DNA of 64,000 nucleotides from Proteus terrae subsp. cibarius (GCF_011045835.1 NZ_CP047349.1:434001-498000), one strand, 5' to 3'; positions 9,176 to 19,117 are shown, numbered from the stretch's first letter. Notes: a model not told the origin generated them from the sequence alone. Numbers and translations: made by a program.

Positions 9176-10248
9176 GCTTGTTTTTGTAAGAACTTAACCC
9201 CTAAATCAGGGAAGTCTGTAAAGACACCTTCAGCACCCGCTTGGTTATAAATGATGTCGTAAAGTTGATCACCGTCTTTGGCGTATTTAGGAAGTTTATC
9301 AATACGAACAGTAAACGGATGAATGGTTAGTTTATTCGCGTGAGCATCTGCTGCCATACCCGTTAAGGTAATTTTTTCTGGCGTTGAATCTGTTTCAACT
9401 AACATATGATAATCAGGGCCAATAGCATCAGCATAAGTTGCAATTTCTTTCATTGCACCCGGCTTAAACATCCACTCATAGCTGTAGTTTGTCCATGTAC
9501 CGTCAGGCTGTTTTTCATACGTCTCATTCCAGTCGGTATAAGCAATTAGCTGAACAAGTTTTAGATCCATGCCCATTTTTGGCATCAATTCTGTTTTGAT
9601 GCGTTTTAGGTCGTTGGCATCGAATGATTGTAGATAAACATTGTCGGTTTTTTTCGTATAACCGTACTGTTTAAGCACTTCCAGTACTTTAGTGGTAATG
9701 TCTTTACCTTCTTGTTCATGGAACCAAGGTGCTTTGATTTCAGGATAAATACCAATATCTTGACCTGTTGATTTGTTTAGACCTTGGATAAATTCAATTT
9801 CTTCTTGGAAAGTATGTACACGGAAATCCGACTTACCCATAGGGAAACGGTTTGGATAACTTTGGACTTTTTTACCATCAACAATGTCAAAACCTTCGGT
9901 AAATTTCAGTCCCTTAATTTCTTCAAGGGTAAAGTCGATAGCATAGTAACGGCCATCTTTTCTTGCTCTATCAGGATAACGATCAGCCACATCTGTTACA
10001 CGATCAAGATAGTGGTCATGTAAAACAACTAATTCGTTGTCTTTGGTCATCACCAAGTCTTGCTCTAGATAATCTGCACCTTGGGCATAAGCTAATGCTT
10101 TGGCAGGAAGCGTATGTTCAGGCAAATAACCACTTGCACCACGGTGAGCGATAACGACCTTATCACTTGCCGCTTGTGCGATTGCACTTAAAGATAGAGT
10201 TAAAAGAACGCCTGCAACTAACGGTTTTATTCTAAAAGATGTACTCAT
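9169..10248 (-). CDS. glpQ: Periplasmic glycerophosphodiester phosphodiesterase GlpQ
   Basis: 359 residues from MSTSFRIKP, chosen because it gives a proper signal peptide (basic start, LVAGVLLTLSLSAIA, cleavage after AQA) and has GGAG 8 bp upstream; the longer reading frame to 10317 runs into the upstream terminator. The GDPD catalytic motif HRGASGYLPEHT and the metal/acid-base stretch EQDLVMTKDNELVVLHDH are intact. It hydrolyses glycerophosphodiesters in the periplasm to G3P plus alcohol, which GlpT imports. The last two codons and the stop fall inside an ERIC element, so the C-terminus may differ from its ancestor. Confidence 0.95.
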   Translation of the reverse strand: MSTSFRIKPLVAGVLLTLSLSAIAQAASDKVVIAHRGASGYLPEHTLPAKALAYAQGADYLEQDLVMTKDNELVVLHDHYLDRVTDVADRYPDRARKDGRYYAIDFTLEEIKGLKFTEGFDIVDGKKVQSYPNRFPMGKSDFRVHTFQEEIEFIQGLNKSTGQDIGIYPEIKAPWFHEQEGKDITTKVLEVLKQYGYTKKTDNVYLQSFDANDLKRIKTELMPKMGMDLKLVQLIAYTDWNETYEKQPDGTWTNYSYEWMFKPGAMKEIATYADAIGPDYHMLVETDSTPEKITLTGMAADAHANKLTIHPFTVRIDKLPKYAKDGDQLYDIIYNQAGAEGVFTDFPDLGVKFLQKQAK

Positions 10249-10305
10249 AAAGCTGCTCCATTTTAATTCTACGTACAATAAAGTTATGTACAGTTGGCAA
10301 TAAAA

Positions 10306-10334
10306 AAGCCACATCAAAACAGTTGATGTGGCTT
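10306..10334 (-). terminator. Intra-operon terminator/attenuator between glpT and glpQ
   Basis: A 12-bp perfect stem (10306-10317 with 10323-10334, loop of 5) is followed on the minus strand by TTTTTTATT. It lies after glpT and before glpQ, so it should reduce read-through and set a glpT:glpQ ratio, unless glpQ has its own promoter. Confidence 0.75.
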
Positions 10335-10383
10335 GGTTTTTAGAGATGAGATTTAACTAATTTCATAAATAATCAGTTAACGA

Positions 10384-11736
10384 TTATTCGTACTTCTGAA
10401 GCATTTCACGTTTGTGTTTGGTTTCAGTAATCATCACGATAAGTAATAATACAACAGACAGTGCGCTACCGCCGATCATGACCATAAAGCCACCATCCCA
10501 GCCGAAGTAGTCAACTGTGTAACCTACGATAGCACTCGCCGCAACAGAACCACCTAAGTAACCGAATAAACCGGTAAAGCCTGCTGCTGTACCTGCTGCT
10601 TTTTTCGGTGCAAGCTCAAGAGCATGCAGACCAATCAACATAACAGGACCGTAGATTAAGAAACCGATGATTAACATACACGCCATATCAACATTCGGGT
10701 TACCCGCTGGGTTCATCCAGAATACGATAGTTGCGATAGTCACTAAGGTCATGAAGAACACGCCAGTTGCACCACGGTTACCTTTGAACACTTTATCCGA
10801 CATCCAACCACACAGCAGTGTGCCCGGAATACCTGCGTATTCGTATAAGAAGTAAGCCCATGATGATTTATCCATTGCGAAGTGTTTTACTTCACGCAGA
10901 TAAGTTGGTGACCAGTCCAGCACGCCGTAGCGTAGTAAGTAAACGAACACGTTCGCAATTGCAATCATCCACAGAAGTTTGTTAGGGAACACATACTTCA
11001 TAAAGATTTCTTTTGCAGTCAGTTCTTGTTCGTCAGTTTCTTTATAATCAGGTGGGTAGTCGTTTTTGTACTCTTCGATTGAAGGTAAACCACAAGATTG
11101 AGGGGTATCGCGCATTAATGCGAATGCAATCATAGCAACTAAGATTGCTGCAAATGCAGGCATGTATAACGCTGCTTTCCAGTCGTTAAACCACGCCATA
11201 CCTAATAAGAACAGTAATGGAGGTAAACCACCGCCGACGTTATGCGCACAGTTCCAGATAGAAACGATACCGCCACGTTCTTTCTGTGACCACCAGTGAA
11301 CCATGGTACGTCCACAAGGAGGCCAACCCATACCCTGGAACCAACCACAAAGGAACAACAGAACGAACATAATCATAATGCTCGAAGTTGCCCATGGCAC
11401 AAAGCCCATAACTAGCATCACTAAAGACGCTAAAATAAGACCTGCAGGTAAGAAATAACGTGGGTTAGCGCGGTCAGAGAACGATCCCATAATAAACTTA
11501 GAGAAACCATAAGCAATTGAGATCCCTGATAACGCAAAACCTAGGTCACCTTTAGAGAACCCTTCTTCTACAAGGTAAGGCATTGCTAACGCAAAGTTTT
11601 TTCTTACTAAATAATAAGCAGCGTAACCGAAGAAAATCCCCATAAAGATCTGCCAACGTAAACGACGATAGACGGGATCTATCTGCTCTTTTGGCAAACG
11701 CGCTTTATGTGGCGCAGGTCTAAACAGACTTAACAT
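10384..11736 (-). CDS. glpT: Glycerol-3-phosphate:phosphate antiporter GlpT
   Basis: 450 residues, 12 membrane helices, major facilitator superfamily (organophosphate:Pi antiporter). [15 protein letters not shown] near residues 45-60 contains the binding-site arginine of helix 1, and [22 protein letters not shown] is the typical central loop and helix 4-5 region. It imports G3P in exchange for phosphate. Divergent from glpABC, sharing a 380-bp control region with a perfect CRP site, and followed by glpQ after an internal terminator. Confidence 0.95.
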   Translation of the reverse strand: MLSLFRPAPHKARLPKEQIDPVYRRLRWQIFMGIFFGYAAYYLVRKNFALAMPYLVEEGFSKGDLGFALSGISIAYGFSKFIMGSFSDRANPRYFLPAGLILASLVMLVMGFVPWATSSIMIMFVLLFLCGWFQGMGWPPCGRTMVHWWSQKERGGIVSIWNCAHNVGGGLPPLLFLLGMAWFNDWKAALYMPAFAAILVAMIAFALMRDTPQSCGLPSIEEYKNDYPPDYKETDEQELTAKEIFMKYVFPNKLLWMIAIANVFVYLLRYGVLDWSPTYLREVKHFAMDKSSWAYFLYEYAGIPGTLLCGWMSDKVFKGNRGATGVFFMTLVTIATIVFWMNPAGNPNVDMACMLIIGFLIYGPVMLIGLHALELAPKKAAGTAAGFTGLFGYLGGSVAASAIVGYTVDYFGWDGGFMVMIGGSALSVVLLLIVMITETKHKREMLQKYE

Positions 11737-11949
11737 ATTAGCCTCCGATGGCTTTTATTTTAATATGTTGATATTAAATAATGACAAAACGAACAGTGAA
11801 GTTATCAAAAAATTTTCTTTAACGAACTTAATAGTAAACTTATACAATCAAATTTACTGTGAGGTATTACTCAGTTGTCGAATAATTTTTCAAGATGTGC
11901 AATTTTGAGTGATATGTTAACTTTATCAAATACTTTTTGTTAAATAATT

Positions 11950-11965
11950 TGTGATTGGTGTCACA
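11950..11965. promoter_or_regulatory. CRP binding site
   Basis: TGTGATTGGTGTCACA: both half sites match the CRP consensus perfectly with the right 6-bp spacer. It is about midway between the divergent glpT and glpA starts. Confidence 0.85.
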
Positions 11966-12008
11966 TATGTGGTTTTAATCTTTCACTCGTGAGCGTTTCT
12001 CTTTCGTT

Positions 12009-12028
12009 TTTGCTCATTATCAAACATT
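12009..12028. promoter_or_regulatory. Probable GlpR operator upstream of glpA
   Basis: By my alignment this 20-bp stretch agrees at 16 of 20 positions with the GlpR consensus (WATGTTCGWT followed by AWCGAACATW). It lies about 30-50 bp before the TATAAT of glpABC, a place where repressor would block RNA polymerase. Confidence 0.55.
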
Positions 12029-12116
12029 AACCACATTTTTTGTGTATCTTATACACTATAATTAACGCTAAAGAATAAATAAGCGTTTGCTGAATGTAAT
12101 GTGAGAGGGCATCTCT

Positions 12117-13775
12117 ATGATGAGCGGTTCACCAGTGACAGAAACTGATGTCATTATTATTGGCGGGGGAGCAACTGGTGCGGGCATGGCAAGAGACTGT
12201 GCACGCCGTGGATTACGTTGCGTCCTGCTAGAAAGACATGATATTGCAACCGGTGCAACCGGTCGAAATCATGGATTGTTACACAGTGGTGCGCGTTATG
12301 CAGTAACAGACCCAGAGTCAGCGCGTGAGTGTATTGAAGAAAACATGATTTTAAAACGGGTCGCTCGTCATTGTGTTGAAAAAACGGATGGCCTTTTTAT
12401 TACCCTTCCTGAAGATTCTTTAGAGTTTCAACAGACCTTTATTCAATCTTGCCAAGCTGCAGGGATTGATGCTCAAGCGATTTCACCCGAAGAAGCTATT
12501 CGCTTAGAGCCTTCTGTTAACCCTAATTTAATCGGTGCGGTTAAAGTTCCTGATGGCACAGTTGATCCTTTCCGTTTAACGGCCGCAAATATGTTAGATG
12601 CCCGCGAACATGGCGCTCAAGTACTGACTTATCATGAAGTCGTTGGACTTATTCGTGAAGGTGACCGTGTTAAAGGCGTGAAAGTTTACGATCATCAAGC
12701 GAAAAAACTGTATGAAATTCGCGCGCAAATAGTGGCGAATGCTGGGGGGATTTGGGGACAAAAAATCGCTGAGTATGGCGAGTTAAAAGTTCGTATGTTC
12801 CCAGCCAAAGGTGCATTACTGATTTTAGGTCATCGTATTAACAATATGGTGATCAACCGTTGTCGTAAACCTGCGGATGCCGATATTTTAGTTCCTGGCG
12901 ACACCATTTCATTGATTGGTACAACATCAACACGAGTACCTTACGATGAAATTGACAATATGTATGTCACTCCTGAAGAAGTCGATATTCTTATCCGTGA
13001 AGGTTCAATGTTAGCGCCAAAACTGGCTCAAACTCGAATTTTACGTGCTTATGCAGGTGTGCGTCCTTTAGTGGCAAGTGATGATGATCCATCTGGTCGT
13101 AATGTGAGTCGGGGTATTGTTTTACTCGACCATGCGCAACGTGATGGATTAGAAGGCTTCATTACTATTACTGGCGGTAAATTAATGACTTACCGTTTAA
13201 TGGCTGAATGGGCAACAGATAAAATCTGCGAAAAATTAAATGTTTCTGCAAAATGTACCACAGCAGAAGAAGCCTTACCGGGCTCTCGTCAGTCAGCAGA
13301 ACAAGCATTACGTAGCGTCGTTTCATTACCTGCGCCAATTCGTGGTTCTGCAGTTTATCGTCATGGTGATTTAGCTAATAAATTATTGAGCAATGAGCGT
13401 AGCGATAAGAGTTTAGTTTGTGAATGTGAAGCTGTTACTGCGGGGGAAGTTCGATATGCAGTTAACTCTTTAACAGTCAACAATTTACTTGATTTACGTC
13501 GCCGTACTCGTGTGGGTATGGGAACATGCCAAGGTGAACTTTGTGCTTGTCGTGCAGCGGGTTTATTAAACCGTTTACAAGTTACTACTCCTCACGAGTC
13601 AGAACAACAGCTTGCTCATTTCTTAAATGAGCGTTGGAAAGGTATTCGACCAATCGCTTGGGGTAATGCATTACGTGAAAGTGAATTCACCAGTTGGGTT
13701 TACCAAGGTTTATGTGGTTTAGATGCTGATATGATTGAAAAAACAGCTTCAGCGGAGGCAGATAATGAAATTTGA
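12117..13775 (+). CDS. glpA: Anaerobic glycerol-3-phosphate dehydrogenase subunit A
   Basis: 552 residues, close to E. coli GlpA. An N-terminal FAD-binding motif IIIGGGATGAGMARDCARRG, the substrate region RNHGLLHSGARYAV, GRNVSRGIVLLDH, and a C-terminal BFD-like domain with cysteines CECEAVTAGE and GTCQGELCACRAAG that can hold an Fe-S cluster. GlpAB is the catalytic dimer oxidising G3P to DHAP; GlpC anchors it and passes electrons to menaquinone. First gene of glpABC, overlapping glpB by 11 bp; expected to be induced anaerobically, relieved from GlpR by G3P and activated by CRP. Confidence 0.96.
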   Translation: MMSGSPVTETDVIIIGGGATGAGMARDCARRGLRCVLLERHDIATGATGRNHGLLHSGARYAVTDPESARECIEENMILKRVARHCVEKTDGLFITLPEDSLEFQQTFIQSCQAAGIDAQAISPEEAIRLEPSVNPNLIGAVKVPDGTVDPFRLTAANMLDAREHGAQVLTYHEVVGLIREGDRVKGVKVYDHQAKKLYEIRAQIVANAGGIWGQKIAEYGELKVRMFPAKGALLILGHRINNMVINRCRKPADADILVPGDTISLIGTTSTRVPYDEIDNMYVTPEEVDILIREGSMLAPKLAQTRILRAYAGVRPLVASDDDPSGRNVSRGIVLLDHAQRDGLEGFITITGGKLMTYRLMAEWATDKICEKLNVSAKCTTAEEALPGSRQSAEQALRSVVSLPAPIRGSAVYRHGDLANKLLSNERSDKSLVCECEAVTAGEVRYAVNSLTVNNLLDLRRRTRVGMGTCQGELCACRAAGLLNRLQVTTPHESEQQLAHFLNERWKGIRPIAWGNALRESEFTSWVYQGLCGLDADMIEKTASAEADNEI

Positions 13776-15072
13776 CGTCATCATTATAGGTAGCGGACTT
13801 GCAGGTTTAACCGCAGGTATTCGTCTTGCTGAAGCCGGTAAGTCTTGCGCAATTATCAGCAATGGTCAAAGCGCACTACATTTTTCATCGGGTTCGTTGG
13901 ATCTATTAACTCATCTTCCTGATGGTTCATTAGTGACTCAGCCGAAGAAAGCCTTAGCAACATTGGCTGAACTTGCCCCTAAACATCCTTATAGTCGTAT
14001 GGGTGAAACGCAAGTTTCAACTTTAATTGAACAGGCTCAAGCATTACTGGAAAGTACAAAAGGCCTTGAGTATCAAGGTAGTGGCGATGAAAACCATTAT
14101 CGTATTACACCTGTTGGGCGTTCACGTATGAGTTGGATGAGCCCAAAACGTGTACCCACTCATGGTGTTGACCAAGCACTGCCGTGGAAAAAATTGGCGG
14201 TTGTTGGAATTGAAGGCTTCTTAGATTTTCAGCCACAATTTGCAAGCAATACGCTGAATGAGCAAGGTGTTGAGTCTATTCCTTATCATATTCATTTACC
14301 GCTATTAGATAGATTGCGTGATAACCCAAGTGAATTTAGAGCAGTTAATATCGCTCGTTATTTAGATAAGCCTGAAAACACCAAAGCGTTAGCGGAAGAG
14401 CTGAAAAAACATATTGATGACAGTGTTGAAGCGATTATTTTACCTGCGTGTATCGGGTTGGATGCAGAAGAGCCTGTGACGCTACTTCAACAACTTGTGG
14501 GTAAACCTATCTGTTTATTACCAACATTGCCACCATCACTATTAGGTATTCGTTTACACCAAGCATTAAAACTGCGTTTCCAAAAAGCGGGCGGTTTAAT
14601 TATGCCGGGTGATCGTGCAGAACAAGTTGATTTAATTGGTAATAAAGTTACAGGTATTCATACTCGAAACCATACTGATATTCCTATTCGTAGTGAACAT
14701 GTTGTATTGGCAACAGGCAGTTTCTTCAATAATGGTTTAATTGCAGAGTTTGATCGTGTCTATGAACCTTTAATGGAGCTTGATTTGCTAGAGACATTAC
14801 CACGCAATGAGTGGACACAAGTGAATGTCTTTGCAAAACAGCCTTATATGCGATTTGGTGTTGATACAGATAGTCAATTAAGACCGATGAAATATGGCGA
14901 AGTCTTAGAGAATGTTTACGCTGTAGGTGCTGTGTTAGGTGGGTTTGACCCTCTTAATGAAGGTTGTGGTGCGGGTGTTTCAATGATCAGCGCACTTTAT
15001 GCAGCACAACAAATTTTACAGCACAATAATTCAGAACAGACCACATCTGCGGTTGTGGAGGCAGCACAATGA
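13765..15072 (+). CDS. glpB: Anaerobic glycerol-3-phosphate dehydrogenase subunit B
   Basis: 435 residues from MKFDVIIIGSGLAG, whose dinucleotide-binding glycine motif must stand near the N-terminus; a start 30 bp earlier would prepend ten unrelated residues. The flavoprotein fold continues to GAVLGGFDPLNEGCGAG near the end. GlpB pairs with GlpA in the soluble catalytic part of the anaerobic G3P dehydrogenase. Its ATG lies within the end of glpA (11-bp overlap) and its stop overlaps glpC by 4 bp (ATGA), so all three are translationally coupled. Confidence 0.95.
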   Translation: MKFDVIIIGSGLAGLTAGIRLAEAGKSCAIISNGQSALHFSSGSLDLLTHLPDGSLVTQPKKALATLAELAPKHPYSRMGETQVSTLIEQAQALLESTKGLEYQGSGDENHYRITPVGRSRMSWMSPKRVPTHGVDQALPWKKLAVVGIEGFLDFQPQFASNTLNEQGVESIPYHIHLPLLDRLRDNPSEFRAVNIARYLDKPENTKALAEELKKHIDDSVEAIILPACIGLDAEEPVTLLQQLVGKPICLLPTLPPSLLGIRLHQALKLRFQKAGGLIMPGDRAEQVDLIGNKVTGIHTRNHTDIPIRSEHVVLATGSFFNNGLIAEFDRVYEPLMELDLLETLPRNEWTQVNVFAKQPYMRFGVDTDSQLRPMKYGEVLENVYAVGAVLGGFDPLNEGCGAGVSMISALYAAQQILQHNNSEQTTSAVVEAAQ

Positions 15073-16262
15073 GTTTACATGATAACAGTTTTGAAGCGTG
15101 CATTAAGTGTACTGTTTGTACTACTTACTGCCCAGTTGCAAAAGTAAATCCACTTTATCCGGGCCCTAAACAAGCTGGCCCTGATGGTGAGCGTTTACGC
15201 CTAAAAGATCCGATGCTTTATGATGAAGCATTGAAATATTGCACTAACTGTAAGCGTTGTGAAGTTGCTTGTCCGTCAGATGTGAAGATTGGTGACATCA
15301 TTTCGCGTGCGAAACTGAACTACAATACGAAAACACCAAAACTTCGTGATGCTATTTTAAGTCATACGGATTTAATGGGAACGTTATCAACGCCAATGGC
15401 GCCGATAGTAAATACTATTACAGGATTAAAACCTGTACGTAAGATCTTGGATAAAGCACTTAAAATCGACCATCGTCGCGAATTACCAAAATACTCTTTT
15501 GGTACATTTAGAACGTGGATGAAAAAACAAGTTGAAGAGCAAGCGCGTTTTAAAGATCAAGTTGCCTTCTTCCACGGTTGTTACGCTAACTATAACCACC
15601 CACAATTAGGGAAAGATTTAGTTAAAGTATTCAATAAAATGGAGATTGGTGTTCAGTTATTAAAACGCGAAAAATGCTGTGGTGTTGCATTAATAGCGAA
15701 TGGTTTTGTTAAACAAGCCAAAAAACAAGCCGCAGTAAACCTTGAATCGCTGACAGAAAAAATTGTTGAAAATAATATTCCTGTCGTTGCAACATCATCA
15801 ACCTGTACTTTCACTATTCGTGATGAGTATGAACATATTCTCGATGTTGATACATCAAAAGTACGTGAAAATATTGAATTAGCGACACGCTATATTTATC
15901 GTTTATTAGAAGAAGGTCGTGAATTACCACTGAAACATACTCCGTTAAAAGTGGTGTATCACACACCTTGTCATATGGAAAAAATGGGATGGACAGCATA
16001 TTCCATTGATTTAATTAAACGTATCCCAGGTGTTGAGGTCATTGTTTTAGATTCTCAATGCTGTGGTATTGCCGGAACTTACGGTTTTAAATCTGAAAAC
16101 TACGATGTTGCTCAAGGCATTGGAGCGGGCTTATTCCGTCAAATTGAAGAGAGTGGCTGTGATTTGGTAATTACAGACTGTGAAACCTGTAAATGGCAAA
16201 TTGAGATGTCAACAACGAAAAAATGTGAACACCCCATTAGTTTATTGGCAAGAGCATTATAA
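15069..16262 (+). CDS. glpC: Anaerobic glycerol-3-phosphate dehydrogenase Fe-S subunit C
   Basis: 397 residues. Two [4Fe-4S] ferredoxin motifs at the N-terminus, CIKCTVCTTYCPV and CTNCKRCEVACPSD, are followed by two CCG-type cysteine-rich domains (HGCYANY ... KCCG and HTPCH ... QCCGIAGTYG). GlpC holds GlpAB at the inner membrane and carries electrons to menaquinone, from where fumarate reductase (frdABCD, same window) can use them. Last gene of glpABC, closed by a clear terminator. Confidence 0.95.
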   Translation: MSLHDNSFEACIKCTVCTTYCPVAKVNPLYPGPKQAGPDGERLRLKDPMLYDEALKYCTNCKRCEVACPSDVKIGDIISRAKLNYNTKTPKLRDAILSHTDLMGTLSTPMAPIVNTITGLKPVRKILDKALKIDHRRELPKYSFGTFRTWMKKQVEEQARFKDQVAFFHGCYANYNHPQLGKDLVKVFNKMEIGVQLLKREKCCGVALIANGFVKQAKKQAAVNLESLTEKIVENNIPVVATSSTCTFTIRDEYEHILDVDTSKVRENIELATRYIYRLLEEGRELPLKHTPLKVVYHTPCHMEKMGWTAYSIDLIKRIPGVEVIVLDSQCCGIAGTYGFKSENYDVAQGIGAGLFRQIEESGCDLVITDCETCKWQIEMSTTKKCEHPISLLARAL

Positions 16263-16317
16263 GTATTGCCTATTAGATAATAAAAAAGTAATTGATTACT
16301 AAGATAACAAGCAGCTA

Positions 16318-16352
16318 GGGAATAAAAGAGGAAATTTTATTCCCTTTTTTTA
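16318..16352 (+). terminator. Terminator of glpABC
   Basis: Ten-base-pair perfect stem (GGGAATAAAA with TTTTATTCCC, loop of 7) followed by a run of seven T. Confidence 0.85.
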
Positions 16353-16443
16353 TTTTTAGTAAAAAAGAGATGAAATATAAGATAATAAGGAAATTAAATA
16401 ACCTGACACTTTGGATCACTGGTTATTTAAATACTTTTATTTT

Positions 16444-17589
16444 TTAATGAGAAATATAGGTATTTTGATAAAGCCAAATATTTTGGACTTTTTTAAGTGT
16501 GATATTTTGCCCATCAGTCAGCGAAAGAGCTTGTCTTCCCGCCTCGTTAATAATTGGAATATCTAATGCATTAGCTAATACTGTGGTATTAGATAGAGGG
16601 TTCCCGTGACTTAATAAAATCCCTTTAATTTTGTTGGTATCAATAGCCATTAATGTTGAAGGATGAAGCTGTTTTGTTACTAAAATTGCGTTTGTATAAG
16701 GAGGATGCGTGATTGGAGGAGGAGCAGAAGTTAAATAACGTAGTAATCGAGATAAAATATCATCTAAATCACTTTCACGAGCACGCATATTATCATCATC
16801 CATTTGTGCGTAAGTATCTATTAAATCAATAAATGTCTGCTGTAAGGCGAATTCAGCATTACAGTGATGTTTGCTTATCATGCTACATACAGTCAGTTGT
16901 AATTCAGTATTTTCTAATAAGAAGCGATGACTAGAAAAAATATGAGCATATTGTTCTCCAATCTTGCGATACGCTTCTTCAGTTAACCAGTCTATATCCT
17001 TTTTGGATCGCTCAATCGCTTTTACGAGACGTTTTTGCTCTTCAAGTAATAAATGAGAGGATATTTTTTTACGAGGGATCACGAAACGATGATAAGGGTA
17101 TAGCCAAACAGGTGCGGTGATAATTCTGACAGATTCGTAATTTGTGTTTTTAGGATGAATATTAAAATTAGGAAGATTTTCGCCTAATTGCAGTTTTTTA
17201 ATTGTAATGGTTTTATGTGCTGCTTTTTCTGCTTCTTCAAGTGAAGCGCCTAGCGCAATACTATTGGCGGCAGCCAAGGTGCCTTCAACAATCGGAGCTG
17301 AACTTAACGCAACATTTGTGGCAACGTTATGTTCAAGATTAGCGATGGCGAGTGCTGCGTTTTGTGCTGAATGATAAGTATCGAGTAAAACGAGTACACC
17401 TTGTTTGCTATAACACTTTTTAATTGCTGTGAGTATGGTTTCTGGTGGCACTTCATTAGCAAGATCAGAAGGTGTTTGGTAGTTGGTCGCAATGGCAATT
17501 TTTACTTGGCGATCTACAGTCTGATTAACGAGCTCTTTGATACCATTGGCGAGCGTAAGGCTCTTTGAAACTAATACGATACTGACCAT
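16444..17589 (-). CDS. DhaM-like PTS protein (EIIA-DhaM + EI N-terminal domain) lacking both active-site histidines
   Basis: 381 residues from MVSIVLVSKS (GGGTG upstream), the start that aligns with DhaM. Residues 1 to about 130 resemble the mannose-type EIIA domain of DhaM (MVxxVxVSHS ... APIVEGTLAAANS), but the phosphorylated His9 is Lys9. No HPr domain follows; the sequence passes into an enzyme-I N-terminal domain (DDDNMRARESDLDDILSRLL, then SHGNPLSNTTVLANALDIPI), where the active-site His of the family motif SHTxxxA is Asn. It lies 59 bp after gldA, and no dhaK or dhaL is present. Either a degenerate DhaM or one with a non-catalytic, perhaps regulatory, role. Confidence 0.8.
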   Translation of the reverse strand: MVSIVLVSKSLTLANGIKELVNQTVDRQVKIAIATNYQTPSDLANEVPPETILTAIKKCYSKQGVLVLLDTYHSAQNAALAIANLEHNVATNVALSSAPIVEGTLAAANSIALGASLEEAEKAAHKTITIKKLQLGENLPNFNIHPKNTNYESVRIITAPVWLYPYHRFVIPRKKISSHLLLEEQKRLVKAIERSKKDIDWLTEEAYRKIGEQYAHIFSSHRFLLENTELQLTVCSMISKHHCNAEFALQQTFIDLIDTYAQMDDDNMRARESDLDDILSRLLRYLTSAPPPITHPPYTNAILVTKQLHPSTLMAIDTNKIKGILLSHGNPLSNTTVLANALDIPIINEAGRQALSLTDGQNITLKKVQNIWLYQNTYISH

Positions 17590-17648
17590 AAAACACCCTT
17601 TTTTGTAAATGCAAACAGGGAGATAAATACTCCCCGTTTGCTCAGGCT

Positions 17649-18752
17649 TTAATAAAGCCATTCCCGTCCTAATTGGTCGGCAGTTAAAATTGCGGCATAA
17701 ACCTTATCGGAATCAATATCAAATGGCATGTTGTAAATTGTCTCACCTTCAGCACAACTTAACTCAGCAACTGCCATGATTTTTTCATTTAATTCATCGC
17801 CTGTTGCATTGATACCCAACTCTTCTAAAGTGACAGGTAGCCCGACTAAAACACAGAAATCAAGGAACTCTTCTAACTCTTCTAATGGACTGTTTTCTAA
17901 CACTAATTGGACTAATGTACCAAAGGCAACTTTTTCACCATGATACATGTTGTGACACTCTTCTAATGCCGTGAATCCATTATGGATGGCGTGGGCAGCC
18001 GCAAGACCCGCACTTTCAAAACCGATACCACTTAAGAAGGTATTAGCTTCAATAATATTTTCTACCGCAGTTGTACAAACACCACGGCTTACTGCAAGTT
18101 TTGCTTTATAACCATCTTCTAAAAGGGTGTTATAACAAAGTTCTGCTAGAGCTAGGGCTGCAAGTGTCGATTTACCCCCAGCCATGGTCTGTTTTTGGGC
18201 ATGACTGCAAGCTCTTGCTTCGAAGTAGGTTGCTAAAGCATCCCCCATACCTGCTACTAATAAACGAGCTGGCGCCGAAGCGATGATATTAGTATCCATC
18301 ACGACAACGTCAGGATTTGTTGGGTAGAAAAGATAACTATCAAATGCGCCTAATTCAGTATAAATCACAGAAAGTGCGCTTGTTGGTGCATCAGTAGAGG
18401 CAATGGTTGGGGAAATAACGACAGGAAGTTGGCATTTATAAGCAACAGCTTTGGCAGTATCAAGTGTCTTACCGCCACCAACGCCGATGATCACAAGAGA
18501 AGCTTGTGTTTTTGCAAGTTCAGATAGTCGATTGATTTCGTTGTGTGTGCATTCACCATTAAAAAGTTCGAAGTGCCCATTAACTTCATACTGAGACATA
18601 CTATCTTTAACGGTACTACCGACAAGTTCCATAACAAATTTATCGGCAATAATCAGTGCTCTATCACCAAAAGGTTTCGCGTATTTACCAATATGATAGA
18701 GTGCGTCTGGCCCTTGAATATACTTAGCGGGGGATTGAATAACTTTTAACAT
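17649..18752 (-). CDS. gldA: Glycerol dehydrogenase GldA
   Basis: 367 residues, standard length for the iron/zinc-dependent alcohol dehydrogenase family III. The NAD-binding GVGGGKTLDTAKAVA (about residues 93-107) and the metal ligands are visible: Asp in AGMGDALATYFEA, His in AAHAIHNGF and His in MYHGEKVAFG. It oxidises glycerol to dihydroxyacetone with NAD+ in the cytoplasm. It is followed by a DhaM-like gene, an arrangement that recalls dha regulons where DHA is then phosphorylated, but the DHA kinase subunits are not here. Confidence 0.95.
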   Translation of the reverse strand: MLKVIQSPAKYIQGPDALYHIGKYAKPFGDRALIIADKFVMELVGSTVKDSMSQYEVNGHFELFNGECTHNEINRLSELAKTQASLVIIGVGGGKTLDTAKAVAYKCQLPVVISPTIASTDAPTSALSVIYTELGAFDSYLFYPTNPDVVVMDTNIIASAPARLLVAGMGDALATYFEARACSHAQKQTMAGGKSTLAALALAELCYNTLLEDGYKAKLAVSRGVCTTAVENIIEANTFLSGIGFESAGLAAAHAIHNGFTALEECHNMYHGEKVAFGTLVQLVLENSPLEELEEFLDFCVLVGLPVTLEELGINATGDELNEKIMAVAELSCAEGETIYNMPFDIDSDKVYAAILTADQLGREWLY

Positions 18753-19117
18753 AATAGACTCCTACTATTCGCAAAAGAGAGTAAAAAATCCTTATGGTGA
18801 GACTCGTCATCCCAACTGACATATAACAATATGGAGACGTTCTAAGAATACATTAACAGTTTAATGGATGAATAAAATAATTTATTGTAAATAATTAAGA
18901 CTTTTTATATTAGCATGTGAAAAACATCCTAATAATGATATTTAAGCAATATTTCGTGAGTTATTTAACTAATCATGCTAATTAATTACTATGCGAAATA
19001 TTTACGAAAAACAATAAATTATTCGAATCAGAATAAAGCTTCATAAAATTGGTTTATGAAGCTTTATTATTTGAATTATGATACTTATGTCATTATTTTT
19101 TTGCGAGGTGATCCAGA
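18753..19117. other. Intergenic region between gldA and yhhQ
   Basis: 365 bp, AT-rich, without an ORF of note. It carries the gldA promoter region and, at 19032-19068, a strong 16-bp inverted repeat that closes yhhQ. Confidence 0.6.
19032..19068 (-). terminator. Hairpin downstream of yhhQ
   Basis: A 16-bp perfect stem (19032-19047 with 19053-19068) with a 5-base loop lies 50 bp after the yhhQ stop. The T-run is short, so termination efficiency is uncertain. Confidence 0.55.

Larger units (their letters stand above)
11737..12116. promoter_or_regulatory. Divergent control region glpTQ / glpABC
   Basis: 380 bp between the two starts. It contains the CRP site at 11950-11965, a likely GlpR operator at 12009-12028 and a TATAAT -10 element at 12057-12062 facing glpA. 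Additional GlpR-like half sites (CGAACA near 11790, CGAACT near 11823) face glpT. The arrangement matches the E. coli glpTQ-glpACB switch: G3P induction through GlpR and catabolite control through CRP. Confidence 0.75.
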
